Assembly: GCA_963513935.1 (NCBI GenBank)
Contig: OY740768.1
Coordinates: 60,938,004-61,002,003 of the forward strand
Source: Aphrophora alni
Taxonomy: Eukaryota > Arthropoda > Insecta > Hemiptera > Aphrophoridae
Direction: 5' to 3'
Length of the DNA stretch: 64,000 nucleotides
The stretch's first letter is position 1, and each line of letters opens with the position of its first letter. The translations under genes and the position numbers were made by a program. Positions 31,430 to 43,455 of this stretch are shown here, piece after piece. The notes under the pieces were generated by a model that was not told the DNA's origin, made no database searches, and worked only from the letters and a program-made list of their open reading frames with translations.

Positions 31430-32660
31430 TTTTTTAATGAATCAATATTTTTGTTTTGTGTTTTTGTTAAGAAAGAAATAGGGAATTGATGTTCAAAAGG
31501 TAATTTGAAATTTTTTGTAGTATACAAAATGTTTTAGTTAAATTCAAAGTAATTGTTAAAGGAATAAAAAAACACAACAAAAATAATTTGTGGAAAATTA
31601 ATTAAGGTTAATGAATTAATGAAGGAAATTATAATATCAAGATTAAGGAAAAAGTATAAAAGTTTTTTGAACAATAAATGATTAGTGGTATTAGAAATTT
31701 GTAGTGATGGGTTGATGTTTTTAAAAGAGGTTTCTGGGAATTTTCAAATGATTTTAAGCTGAATTAAGGTATTCTGTGAATTTTACAGATGATCGGCGAA
31801 TGATCTGCGATTTTTATGGTGATTCTATGAAATAAATTTTCTACAGTTATACAACGGATTAATTAGTACTCTACGATTATACGAAAGAATAAAATTTTCT
31901 GCGAATTTTCATAATGATTTTTAAGATGAATTTACGGCGAGTTTTAGAACGAAGTGTGAAGAGTACAGTGAAGTTATAATATTTATAAAAGACCTAAAAA
32001 AGTAATTCTAAGATGGATAAATTATAGTTGATAGATTGAATAAAGTTAGTTTTACGCCACAAATAATTTTCCTCAGAAAAAAATGTAGTTTACTTTGGAT
32101 GTTTGAAATAGTTCTAATTGTTAAGTTTCGGCGAAGTTTGGTGAAACAAAGAAATTTCGTGACCTAGCACTGAAAAAAAAAAAAAAAAGAAAGAAAAAAA
32201 TATATAAATCAAAAATTAAAAGTGATGTTTGTAAGAGAAAGTAATTTTGAAATTATAGTTTTTGATAGGTTTCCCTAAATCAAAATTATGTAAACATATA
32301 AAATAAACAAATATAATATAAAAGAATGAACATTTTTTTTTTTTTTTGCTTGTTCAAATTATAAGTTTGTAAGTCTAGTATGAATAGCTATATTGTAAAA
32401 TTGTAAAGATTAATGTACAATATTGAATGACTCTAACCAAGGGTGTTGAATAATGCATTGATTTAAACATGATGTTTGCTCAGTGACGGTAACCAGTGTG
32501 TACAACTGTTATAAAATTGATAATGTATTTGTTACTGTATGAAAGTTTCAAGGCTGTGTCATGTTGCCAACCAAGACAGAGCACTTCGACATGTTTAGCC
32601 AAGTTTTTCGCAAGACGAAGAGGAGATCAAAGCACATCACCAAGTACCCATCTTAAATCT
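31430..32660 (+). repeat. C-depleted stretch resembling an LTR-element interior
   Basis: From about 31430 to 32200 the plus strand is poor in C and rich in A, T and G. This is the mirror of the G-depleted plus strand at 15827-19091 of the minus-strand LTR element. Short similar phrases (GCGATTTTTATGG, CTGCGAATTTTC) suggest a related element lying in plus orientation, but no LTR or primer site was found. Weakly supported. Confidence 0.3.
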
Positions 32661-32679
32661 GGTTAATATTCTGTTTTTG

Positions 32680-32681
<2 letters not shown>

Positions 32682-32737
<56 letters not shown>

Positions 32738-32748
32738 TATATATATAT
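32682..32748. repeat. Compound (TA)n-(AG)n-(AT)n microsatellite
   Basis: About 30 bp of TA, then about 26 bp of AG, then about 11 bp of AT. Confidence 0.9.
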
Positions 32749-32863
32749 TATTTGTATAAAGTGTAGATATGACATGTAATTTTATATTTTATTGTGTAAT
32801 ATTGTGTTGGCTATAATGTTATGTGTGTCAGTTGTAATGCAATATTTACGTATAGTGATAATG

Positions 32864-32867
<4 letters not shown>

Positions 32868-32923
<56 letters not shown>
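32868..32923. repeat. (AT)n microsatellite hosting a MITE
   Basis: More than 50 bp of alternating AT, ending at the left edge of the MITE at 32924. Confidence 0.9.
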
Positions 32924-32926
<3 letters not shown>

Positions 32927-33578
32927 TAGGGTCCCGATTATTCGAGCTAATGTGGACCAGAGGACACTCAGATAACACAAGCAGAGAGACCGGCGAACAA
33001 GAGCGTCTCCCCTCCCGCCATTGACATCAATGGTAGCGTGTGCGTTTTCGGCCGCCAGTCTGTGTTAGGGGCGTTACAAAGACGTTTTGAGGTTGATACA
33101 GTAATAAATAAAGACATAAAATTGAATTTAAATATTGAGTTCACTTTATTACGAAACCCACAGTACTGCACTGTACTACATATTACGTTCATAATATAAA
33201 AAATACAGAAATATCCTGTACTGAACAGCAAATAAAAATACAGTTTTGGTAAATCAAAATTCTAGCCTACAAATCTGAAAAAAGGTCAATGGTGAATATG
33301 AAAATACCTTTCAAAAGAGCTACAGTATTGAAAACTGTTTTGTATTGGTACTTTACCAATAAAAATTGAATTTAAAAACTAAGCCTACTTCTTGAAAAGG
33401 TTCATCAGTTTTCTGCTTTACTGAACTGACCCGCTTCTTTGCAGCACAGTAAAATAGCGAGTAAAATGACCGAGCGGTCACCCCACTCCGCTCGCTCACT
33501 ACGGTACTGTACAGTGTACAAACACTCGGTTAAACCAGAACTAGGTTAGTCGGGGCTCGGATAATCGAGGCCCTACTG
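32924..33578. mobile_element. pogo/Tigger-type MITE inserted in a TA microsatellite
   Basis: Inverted ends CAGTAGGGTCCCGATTATTC (left) and the reverse of CTCGGATAATCGAGGCCCTACTG (right, ends at 33578), each bordered by TA. The 655-bp body has no transposase. Confidence 0.85.
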
Positions 33579-33579
33579 T

Positions 33580-36355
33580 ATATTTTATAGTGTAGTATTA
33601 AGTATTTTGTTTGTTTCTACTTTAAATGACTAAAGTGATATGCTTTGTATTTTTTAAACATCGGGATGATGTTTCGAGGGCTCCGATGATGTTAGGAATA
33701 TAGTCTAAGTTCTTTTTAAGAAGTCAGTATAACAACAATTATTGTGACAGATCTGGAAAATGATGAAACTACTTAATTTGCATGCAAGGCAGACATCATT
33801 GATGCTACAAAGATATATAAACCCTTGGATGGGAGGAAACTTGGTTAGTGGGCCAAGATTGATCAAGGGAAGGTGATGCAGGAATTCTTGAAGATAGTCA
33901 TACGGACTTGGCGAGAAAGAGCTTCCTGGGAGTATAATTCTTAAAGATAGCCAGACGGACTTGGCGAGAAAGGGCTTATAACAATAACCAGATAGTTCTT
34001 CCACCTAGGCTTATTCTACTGATAGCAACACATTGCTGTCTATCCTTTATTACGTAACACAACATATGATTGATACTTTTTCTTTATCACATTTCTTTTT
34101 AAATTTATACAATATTTAATTAGGAGAATAGGTTATGTAAAGAAAATGGAAAAATGAAATTAGATTTATGTTTACTGTAGAGATATTATTTAGTTCAAAC
34201 TAATCCCATTACAAGCTCTGGAGGAGTGATTATAATCCATGCAGTATCTATTTCCCATATATCCATATCATATTTTAATGTGGGTATCAAAATGCCCATC
34301 TTTGAATGTTTTCTATATATTCAAAAATTTTGCTTTAATAGTTTCAAAATGTTATTAGAAATGATAAATTCACTATGCACATGTTCAAAAACGTGTGCTC
34401 AATTTTTTATTACACAATGTTAAAAAATTGCTAAATAATTTTTTTTCTTCTTTCCGCTAGTAACTATTTCAATTTTTGGAAAAGACGGAGAAATAAAACT
34501 TTTAGAGATTTTTTAACATTTTGTTAACAAAAAGTTGAGCTCACGTTTTTGAACCAGCGCTTGGTGAAATATTTCGAGTAACATTTTGGAGCTATTAAAA
34601 CAACAAATTTCGATCATATGGAAATAATCCAACCTAAAACAGATATCCCCTTGTCTATTACAAATTTCATTGTTTTGGAATAAACTTTTTCTTCAATTAT
34701 AATTTATTTTTATAAGGTAATTAAATATAGAACTTGGCCTACTTCTTAAATTTTTGATTTCTTTATGTAATTTATCTATGTAAAAAAAAATAATAAAAAT
34801 TATATGAAACGGTTTTGGAGTAAGTATGTTAGTTTTCAAAAAATGAAGTTATTATTTTTCAGAAAAATCTGTATCATCCAAAATCAATAGCTTACCACCT
34901 TTTTCTAAGATATGCAAAAGTTTTGTGTAATATTTGTGAATATATTTAGAAAAATAAATAAATAAATTTGTTACGTTTTCAAAATTTAAAAAAACATTCA
35001 CAAAAAAAAGGTAATATGATCATTTTTTTTTCAAAAAACCACAAAAAAATAGTAAAACATATTTTATACACAACTTCTATAAATCATTATATTCAGAAAG
35101 GTGTATAGAATTTAGGTGTGTAGTGAAAAAAAATGTTAGATATAAAACATTTGGAGTTTTTTGGTCAAATACCAAAAAATCGGAGAGTAACGAAGAGAAT
35201 AATTTCACAGAAATGGTAATGTACACTATACAAATAGATTTTTTGATTTTTTAACGATTACTAGAAATTTGTAATATATTTGTGAATATATTTAGGGGAA
35301 AAAAATAATAATTTGTTATATTTTCAAAATAAAAATAACGATTTCCCCTAAAAAGTGACTTTGACAAGTGAGGTTAGGTTTGACACCTCAACAATTTAGG
35401 CGTAATTAGTAACTTTCTAAAGCTAGGCCTAAGACAAAATCACTAGATTTCACTAAAACAATAAACTTTACAAAGAATAACACACATATACACTTGTATA
35501 ATCAAATAAAACACTCAATATAAGAAAATTTGCTTATAGCCTAAATTTACAAAACATCTCTTGGTTATCCCAAATATAAACCATTCACAAACTAGAAATT
35601 TACTCAAAAACATAAACTTTAGAAATAAAAACTCATATATTGTAACTTGTATACACAATTTATATACAATTTGTATACACAGACCTTCAAAATAACAGAA
35701 ATAATAAAAATATTACACAAATGCCATGCCCTTTGCGTGTTTTTATTTCACGGACTCGCGTAAGAATGCCTATGTTCCGACTTGAAAATAAGCAACAGAA
35801 AATAACAGTATGGTATATCAAGTTCTACCAACTTATAGAATGAAATCTCCTCTACAACATATTATAAAGAACGATTACAAAATATTGATACAAAAATCGA
35901 TTATGTTATTTAGTAAACTGCACCGAATCCCAAGTGAATTTCGTTCCGTTAGGTTTCTACTATGGTCAAGTAGAAATATCTTGCGATCTATGAGACACAG
36001 AAAAATTTGTAATCTACGGTTTGAAAGAGAAAGATGTGATCAATAGAACAGTGTTTTGGTCAACCCGTTTGACAGAAAAATAAATTTGTAATCACATGGG
36101 AAAAAATGGCGTCGCTTTTACTAAAAACTGCACAGTTCAAATCTATGATTTTATGCATCAAAAATATGCGAACTTCACCAATTTTTGGAATATTATTTAT
36201 AACGTTATGTTGTATTTTTTTTTGCATGATTATGCATCTACGGAACATTAGCTTTCCAATGGTATTTTATTTATTGCGATTGGACAATTCTAAGTGGGTG
36301 TAATGTTGAATTGCAAAATACGTTTTTTAGAGTCGGTGAATTAAACCATGCATCT
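33580..36355. other. AT-rich intron DNA
   Basis: No exon recognised. A 53-bp period tandem duplication lies at 33883-33978 (AATTC..AAGATAG..A.ACGGACTTGGCGAGAAAG twice). The rest is low-complexity AT-rich sequence. Confidence 0.5.
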
Positions 36356-36359
36356 ACAC

Positions 36360-36394
36360 TCGACCACAACTGTGGTCGAGTGACGGTTCTAGGG
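36360..36394. mobile_element. One end of a piggyBac-like element
   Basis: Immediately left of TTAA (36395-36398) the sequence reversed reads CCCTAGAACCGTCACTCG, the style of a piggyBac terminal repeat. Next to it is a 26-bp palindrome made of arms CACTCGACCACA and TGTGGTCGAGTG around 2 nt. No matching left end was found within a few kb, so the copy may be truncated. Confidence 0.45.
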
Positions 36395-36589
36395 TTAAAA
36401 AAGTAACTAAATTACAATAAGTACTGTATGTAGGCTACACAGTATAAAAACTGTTTTTTAATGTCTGTAAATTTAGTTCACACGTTCGAACAATATCACT
36501 TGTTGTATGTCGGGCAGTAGGAACAAAACTGAGAATAGTGAGACTAATGTAAATTGTAGTGTAGACTAATATACACATGTGTACAGTAC

Positions 36590-37092
36590 AAAACAATTCT
36601 GTTATGCAGTACCTTAATTCTCAGAACAAACGGGACTTATAGCGGCAGAAAGTACAGTAATGTAAATAAAGATGGGGCGAGGAGTTATGATTCCTAGAAA
36701 CTCCCTCATTAGTGCATGTAGCTGCTTAGTTTCGCGAAAGCGGTGATTGTTGGAAGTATACAGAAGTAATGCCGTGGCGGTGGTGCTCTTTGACATCTGA
36801 CTCTCTTCTCAAGTTCAGTGCATAAAAGATAAAAACAACCTAGAAAGTTTTGTATTTGAGCTGAGTTGCACCAAAGCGGTGATTGTTTGATCTGTACAGA
36901 AGTAATGACGTGGCTATACGCGGTTTCACTTTACGCAGCACTTTCCCACAACGCATCTACCGCTTATAAAGGGGACTATCTGTACCCAACAAAATTTCCG
37001 TTTCCGCGTTAGACAGTTTTGTATTAAATTACATTGGTGTACGCAATTTATTTTCCGTTTACCCAGGTTTCCGTTTTAAGCAGGTTTTACTG
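36590..37092. mobile_element. Probable pogo/Tigger-type element, right end only
   Basis: The right end reversed reads CAGTAAAACCTGCTTAAAAC followed by further GGAAACC-type repeats and is bordered by TA at 37093-37094. Inside, a phrase of about 39 bp beginning GCGGTGATTGTT occurs twice (36739 and 36877). The left end is not clear. Confidence 0.5.
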
Positions 37093-37865
37093 TAATTTCA
37101 TACCAAAGGAATCGATCGAGAGTGTCCAATTCTCCGTCAATTACAAATACTTCGCCTTTAGGTTTCTCTGTATTCTCCATCCGAAAATAAAAAATCAACA
37201 TTATACCGATTATTATTCAATCTAAAAATTATCAGAAGGTTTAAAAAAACTTGAGCTCATTAACCCATTTATGCCCAAATTATTTTTTTTTCTCTAATTT
37301 CGTTTTCCTCGTAGTATTTTGTTGTTAGGGGTTGAACTAACAAGTTTTTATTGTTTTTTTAATCTTTAAACTTATATATATATATAAATTGTGGAGTGTC
37401 GACATATGTCGACAGTGGTCACGAGTAGGTACATTACGTTCGTGCCAAAAACGTTAACAGCGAGTGTGAACAGGTTTATAAATAGAACATAAATACTACA
37501 TTTTTTTTTTAATATTGACTAAAATATGTTGTCTTGGATACTAGGGAAGCAAAAAATGTTAACAAAATATATATAATAATAATTTTATTTAGAAAATATC
37601 AATGAATAACCTACGTTTTACAAGTTCAAATATAAAACATTTAGTAAAAGAGACTTCAAAATAATAGTAAGTTTAATATTTTTATAAATTATGTATAAAG
37701 TACAATAGGTAAAAAGTTATAAAATGGTATAAATTTGAGTATAAAACACATTTAAACTAAAACTAGAGGCACTTCTATTGTTTTTTTAGAAATCTACATA
37801 ATTTTCACTCAAAACCTGACAAGATTCTGGTCAATGGATCTATTGCGTTAGTAAATGCAATTTCT

Positions 37866-40011
37866 TTATCTTGTGTGGAACTGTTTGTCACACAGTACAT
37901 GACAGCCAATTTTACAGGTTCTGCACACTTTTCTGGTGGCTTTACCACAGTGGGCACATCTGACTTGAGTCGCCGATGTTTCCAGGAAATGGTTTCCAGA
38001 GAAACGGACATCCTCTTGGACCCTACTGGAGGACTTAGAGCTCGGGCGTCCTGCTGTGGGTCGGTACACGGTGTATTTTGCTACATAACACTTGACTACG
38101 TAGCGTATGAAACCCAGAAAATCTAATTTGTCTTCTTGGCCCTTAGGAGTGAGGCGATAGATTAGCCAGGCATTGTTCATTGACACACTTATCATGTAAG
38201 AAATCATGGGCCAGTACCACTTCTTCGATCTGATATTGATCCTATAGTATGCGACGTTCTCGTCCATTCGATCCACTCCCCCCATATATGTGTTGTACAA
38301 TACAACTGATGCAGGTTGAGCGATAAAAATATGCCTTTTATGCTCGTTCGACCAACGTTTTGCTTTGCCAAGGGGCTCAACACCAGCTACAGTTGATGCC
38401 ATGGTAAAAACATTATTATCGTTGTAACGCACCAGCGTTATATTGGTTTCTTGGTCAGTAAGCTGGTGGTAGGAACCTCTTGGTTCTTTTTTCAAAACCT
38501 TAGGCTCTGGCAAAGGAGCGTACTCTACACGATCAGCCCGGACTGTTCCCGTTCCATCATACCCCTTTGCTTTCAACGCCTCCAACAAACGGAACGATGT
38601 GAAAAAGTTATCGAAAAAAACGCAGTACCTCTGGTTTTGGGGTAGCTCTCCAAGTAAATGAATCACTACAGACCCTCCAACACCTAGCCCAGGTGCAATA
38701 GTTCCAGTGTTTTTTCCTTGATATGGCTCTCCTTGAATTACGTACCCTAGTCTGGTTGCCATAACCCATACTTTATAGCCAAACCGAATAGGTTTCCCAT
38801 GAATATGCTGTTTGGCACCGTATCTCCCATAATAAGGTACCATTGATTCATCAACAGATAAGTAGGCATCTCCAGGAAAGAATGTCAGCCACCGTTCGTT
38901 CAACATATTCCACACTGGCCTTATTTTCCCGAATTTATCAGCTTTTTCAATTTCGGCATTTTTACAGAAATGAATGTACCTCATTATTTCTTCAAATCTA
39001 TTTCTGGACATGGACTTAGATACAGCATTGTTGTGAACGTCCTCCGAAGTTTCCCAATACATTCTTCTTCTCGGCAATACATTGTACCCAGACAAAAGTA
39101 AGATTGCAAAGTAGAGGCGAATCTCTTCAATGGATGTTACAAAAGTTGTGTTACCTTTCTCTACTGCAAAATGATTAGTGCACTCTACAATGTACTCAAC
39201 TACTTCGTCATCAAAAAAGAATTCAAAAGCTTCCACAGGAGTAATATCTTTTTGTAAATAACTAGGGCGTTCAAATTCAACCGAGGAATTGTCATGTATG
39301 TCCCGTTTTTCCCAATTTCTATTTTGTTTCTCTTTTCTCTTCTTTGGGACCTTTTTTGGATTATCGGCTTTCCTTTTTTTATCTTTCTCTACTTTCTTTG
39401 TTGTTTTATCAACATTTCGTTTTGGCCTCACTTTCTTAGCACTGCCTCCCTCTTCTACTTTGGATTGACAAGTTGTCTTATGTTTTTTTTCATCATTCTC
39501 TTCAAAAGTGTTTTTTTCTACTAAAGATGCTTGTTCTGGGATATTGCCTACTTCATTTATTTGCTGTCCACCTCGTTCATCGGTGATCTGGTCTTTCGAC
39601 ATTTCATATTTTTCATGATTATGCTGTTCATCTCCTTCAACTATTCCCGTGTCATTCACTTCACTACTATTGTCGGCAAGGTTGGTAACTTTTTTTTTCC
39701 TAAAATTCCAGATGCTCCAGGGGGTGTGAGTTGGGCTTGGTGGTGGGGTTCCGGGTATTTCATCATCATCAGTGTCTTCACAAAACCCGTATCTGTCTGT
39801 TTCAAGACCATGTTCTGTTATCCTTTCACATATAACTTCTGCTCCAGCTCGTAATTGATTGCCACTCAGCTTGTTGATGTCGCATGTGGGGTCTTCGTCA
39901 TCGCTGTCGCCATCACTAACAAGAGCGTTTTCTGGAGGCTCAATGATTACGGTAGCCTTGACCACGTCGCTTGCATCTTCTAATAATGCGGCTATCTCGT
40001 CCACGGTCAAC
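37866..40011 (-). CDS. piggyBac transposase, exon 2 (main)
   Basis: Carries 715 of 720 residues of the inferred spliced protein. In that numbering: an acidic N-terminus, a Lys/Arg-rich stretch (about 199-239) that could be a nuclear signal, and the DDE_Tnp_1_7 catalytic domain from about 255. The catalytic aspartates are in SVDESM (D393), FFDNFF (D473) and GGVDRMD (D586). A C-terminal Cys-rich zinc-binding domain (Cys at 691, 694, 702, 705, 709, 713 plus His) binds the terminal repeats in this family. The length is slightly above the usual 550-650 because of a long N-terminal extension. The frame remains open upstream to an ATG at 40061, but the acceptor TTATTTCAG at 40012-40020 and exon 1 make a spliced start more likely. 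Catalysis is cut-and-paste at TTAA. Confidence 0.93.
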
Positions 40012-40299
40012 CTGAAATAATAAAAATCCCAATTTCGTAACACTAACGGACCTGTACCCATTCGCGCTCACTGTCGACATTTGTCGACAAAAACTGTGAC
40101 CGGCAATAATTAACCGACCTGTACCCGCTCGTGACCATTGTCGACATTTGTCGACATCATTTTAACGACGTAGTAAAACTATATTTATCGTTTTATTTAA
40201 ACTATGCTAACGCATGCATACGATAGAATGAATCATAAATGAAACTATACTACTGTAATTACAAGGAAAAATCAAAAATGTAATAGTAAAAAAACTTAC
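40012..40299 (-). other. Intron of the piggyBac transposase gene
   Basis: Donor GTAAGT (40299-40294) and acceptor TTATTTCAG (ends 40012) give a 288-bp phase-2 intron. It contains two 67-bp-spaced copies of the GTCGACATTTGTCGAC palindrome, each followed on the minus strand by a related GGGTACAGGTC phrase. Confidence 0.7.
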
Positions 40300-40316
40300 G
40301 AATCAAAGTATGACAT
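40300..40316 (-). CDS. piggyBac transposase, exon 1 (MSYFDS)
   Basis: ATG at 40316-40314 opens five codons plus two bases, giving MSYFD and a split Ser codon (TC|G) completed by exon 2, which continues LTVDEIAALLEDA. A perfect donor GTAAGT follows. Splicing removes an out-of-family stretch and places a short N-terminus directly on the acidic helix. Total spliced length is 2163 nt (720 residues plus stop). Prediction by eye; it needs transcript support. Confidence 0.65.
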
Positions 40317-40995
40317 GTTGTGCTGTGCAGGCAAACGTAACCTCAAATGTGACACGCCCAAGTTGGCTAAGACCTGGCGCGAAACGTTGTAGTTGCGTAG
40401 CAGGGATACCAACTGAATACTAAAAAATACCCTTCGATGTCTGTGTCCAACTGAACCTTAGTTAAAAATTCCCAAATATTACGTCGACAAATGTCGAAAA
40501 TGGTCACAAATGAGTTAAAAGGCTTGATAAAAGTTTAAAAGTTCTAGTTCATTATAGGCTTGTTAAAAAGCTTGAGCCGTAAAACGGTTAAGCTCAAGCT
40601 CAACTAAAGCTCGACCTCGGTTTGATTTACCCAAGACTTGGCTCGAGCTCAGCTTGAATTAAAAATCCGGGATCACACACCCCTAATAAGTATGTAGACA
40701 AATTAGACATAAGTTAGTTATAAGGTGAATTGAAATTATGATGAATATGGATATTTAGTAATTCATTAAATTCTAAATTGTTACCATTCTCTATAACATT
40801 ATTAGCAGAGTTACTTTCATAGTTGTGTTTTCAAGGAGTTGTCGTCTTTATCAACTTGGTTGTTGAAACATCTTGATAGTGAAGTGATTTGTTGTGGAGA
40901 TATATGTTAAACTTATAAAACCAGAATTTTGTCTGATTTATATTTTTATAATAACTTATTTTACTAATAATTAATAACAAAAAGACAAAAATTAC

Positions 40996-41106
40996 CAAGA
41001 GGGAAGCAGCGCGATGACACTGTATACTTTCCACCAAGTTCTTCTACTTTCCTCATGACCAGAGCCATCTTTTCATCTGGAGATGTCGAAGGACATTTCC
41101 CTAGTT
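40996..41106 (-). CDS. Nup155: Nup155 exon g
   Basis: Acceptor GTTTCTAG; two bases complete Glu (G|AA) from exon f. The 36 full codons read LGKCPSTSPDEKMALVMRKV, then EELGGKYTVSSRCFPL. One base (G) remains before donor GTAATT and joins exon h. The motif GK.Y...RFFPL is conserved in Nup155 proteins. Confidence 0.9.
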
Positions 41107-41480
41107 CTAGAAACATAATAAATGTTGTTCAATTTCTACTTATGATCTGTAGATAAGTATTACAAACTACCTATAGTCGATAGCTGTTTTATGTTACCTT
41201 TAATTAAATTAACTAATGCTTTGTCTCTTATTTAAAGATAATGATGATGTTTCATCAGCCGAGACTATATGATTGAACACGTTTACTTCATACATTATAT
41301 ATGTAGTTGGGATTCCCTCACCTTCTCTAAATACAAACTATGTGTATTGTTCTTAAGGTGAATATTGTTATGAAAGCAGAGTGTGTTAATAAAGCATTCA
41401 CTCTAAGTGGATTTAACAGAAAAACTTCGTTCAATCCTTCATGGGGTTCTATGAATTAGTGGTAAGCATGAAAAGTGATA

Positions 41481-42163
41481 CAGTAGAGTCTCACAAACTC
41501 GGCACTCGATAACCCGGCAGTCCGGATTACTCAGCGACCCAGACGGGAAAAATATATTGCTAAAAACAGCGATGTTCGTAAAAGTTCGGCAGATCCCAAA
41601 GCGGGCATTAACTTCGATCGCTCGAATCGTTGATGGTACTTTTCCCACGTTAAACTCGTCACAAAGCTTTTTTACAGATTCCCCTCTGTCAAGTCTATTT
41701 AACACATTTAACCGCGGCTCAGACGAAACCAACACACGCTTCCGTTTTTGTAACTCGCTCATTTTTATTTACTATATATACTGTGCGTAGATCATAACCA
41801 GTCAAAGAAAACTGAAAAGAAATGTTATATTTTTCATAATGTATAATAAATTGATTCGTGGAAAAAAAAGCAACCCATCAAACGTTTTGCAGGTGTATGT
41901 CTGCTATACCGACGGGTGCCAATGCTGCGGTGTTTTTACGCCGCCGACAATGGGATACCGCTATCGACAAAGTCTTTTGACTCGCCGCAGTGTTTTTACA
42001 CTGCCGACAATAGGATACTGATATCGACAAAGTCGTTTGATATCGCCACAGCTTTGGTGTTTCAATTACAATTTATTTTTTGCCCTTGTTCCCGATAACC
42101 CAGCATTTCACAAACTCGGCACACTTCCGGTCCACATTACGCTGAGTTTGCGGGACTCTACTA
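41481..42163 (-). mobile_element. pogo/Tigger-type element, internally deleted
   Basis: Inverted ends CAGTAGAGTCTCACAAAC (left, preceded by TA) and the reverse of GAGTTTGCGGGACTCTACTA (right, terminal G changed to A, followed by TA). The 683-bp copy keeps the first about 41 codons of the transposase on the minus strand and lacks the catalytic domain. It lies in the Nup155 intron between exons f and g. Confidence 0.85.
41640..41762 (-). pseudogene. Tigger-type transposase N-terminus (CENP-B-like HTH), truncated
   Basis: MSELQKRKRVLVSSEPRLNV followed by LNRLDRGESVKKLCDEFNVG is the first helix-turn-helix of pogo/Tigger transposases (R..L....K..IL..L..G.S...L...F.VG). After GK the similarity stops and the frame runs into terminal-repeat sequence, so the DDE domain was lost by internal deletion. 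Confidence 0.75.
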
Positions 42164-43455
42164 TATTATGAATTTTCAATACCTGTAAATTAGAACTGTG
42201 AAATAGATTTAGTTCACTTTACTAAATGTACCTGTTAATGCAGCAGTAAAGTAGAACAGAACTGTAACTAACTAAATGTCAGTCAGGTGTTATGATCACT
42301 AATTCCTTCTCTATTTTTTGCATATTTTTAGAATTCTAATAGGAACAGGAATAACAATTGAACTAATTAATTAATTTGAATGTGTTGTAAAAAAATACAT
42401 AAATAACTAATTTGTATAGCATTGTTGATTTGGTTTTCACGCATTCTATGCACATAAACCTCTAGTTCACAGTAATCTCATTTTAGTTTTATTTATAAAT
42501 TTTACCATTTTTATTTACTAGTTTTCAATATCTTGTGTCTAAATATCTAATATAACATTTTTATCTCTTTATATTTTTACTTTAATACTAATTATTTATA
42601 TTATATAAACTAATTAGATCTTTTTCATTTACTTTAGGTTCCCCCTGATTATGTTGATTATGTAAACGGGTCTAATGTTCATGTGACCCTGTTACAATCA
42701 TATATGAATTAAATTGGTATTAGCATATATCTGAAAAATTTATTACAGCTGTTCTCAGTTTGGTTTTTAGATTTCAAAATGTTATTTCTATTTATTATAT
42801 TGTTCTAAATTCATCCTAAATCTCCTTTGTGGATCTGAATTATATCTATTTACCTCCTTTCCCATAATAATAAATTTCCATTTTAAATGTATGGTTTTTC
42901 CTGTATTTGTGGTTTAACACGCAACTATCAAGTTTGTAAACGGTATTTATTTTTCTACTAGTCATTATTTTAGTTAATTCATTTGTCTATTATCCTAAAA
43001 TTTACCTAATATTGTATTTTACAATAAATTTTAAAAAAATAAAAAAATTTAAAACACTGAAATATTTGGTAAGCAATGATCATGCTCATTTTGTCAATGT
43101 AAACAATGTTTACACACAAAATATTTCTTAGTTTTTAATTAGAGATTGAAACTACAATTATTCAAAATTATCTCACTTTAAATTCGTATTGGAAAAATCA
43201 AAATGGCTGTACATATTCACAGCAAGTTTAGTAATACCAATAATTCATAAAAGCTTATTTTATAATACCATAGACAAATTACTGACTTAACTGTAGTTTA
43301 TTGGCCAGTTTAAAGTTACTTTGTGGTTATTTTATACTACAAAAGCAAGATAGAAGTTTATAGTCAATTTCTAAACTTTTCACCCAATTAATTAACAATG
43401 AGACCGGCTTATTACCCTGCTTCATACATCAGACTTAAAGATTTTAAAATTTTAC

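Larger units (their letters stand above)
29298..32680. other. Left part of the 11.7-kb Nup155 intron
   Basis: No host exon seen. It holds a short 19-bp minisatellite (30275-30370), a 26-bp-arm hairpin (30786-30879), and from about 31430 a C-poor plus-strand stretch. Confidence 0.6.
37264..40514 (-). mobile_element. Apparently intact piggyBac-family transposon
   Basis: TTAA at 37260-37263 and 40515-40518 flanks imperfect inverted ends CCCATTTATGCCC (left) and CTCATTTGTGACC (right, reversed). The 3251-bp element encodes a full-length transposase on the minus strand, the same strand as Nup155, whose large intron it occupies. Four copies of the near-palindrome GTCGACAWWTGTCGAC lie near the ends: 37398-37413, 40073-40088, 40140-40155 and an imperfect one at 40483-40498. 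The frame, catalytic residues, ends and target sites all survive, so the element could be recently active. Confidence 0.92.

Noticed and set aside
32821..33024. ORF with YIYIYIY repeats
   Set aside because: Microsatellite plus MITE end, not a gene.
39294..39854. Plus-strand ORFs opposite the piggyBac transposase
   Set aside because: Antisense of the Lys/Glu-rich N-terminal region, giving artificial Phe/Ile/Leu-rich frames.
40012..40061. Start of the piggyBac transposase at the ATG at 40061 (MGTGPLVLRNWD..)
   Set aside because: A good acceptor at 40012 and donor/ATG at 40299-40316 give a better N-terminus in phase; the upstream stretch reads like intron. Kept only as a possible unspliced form.
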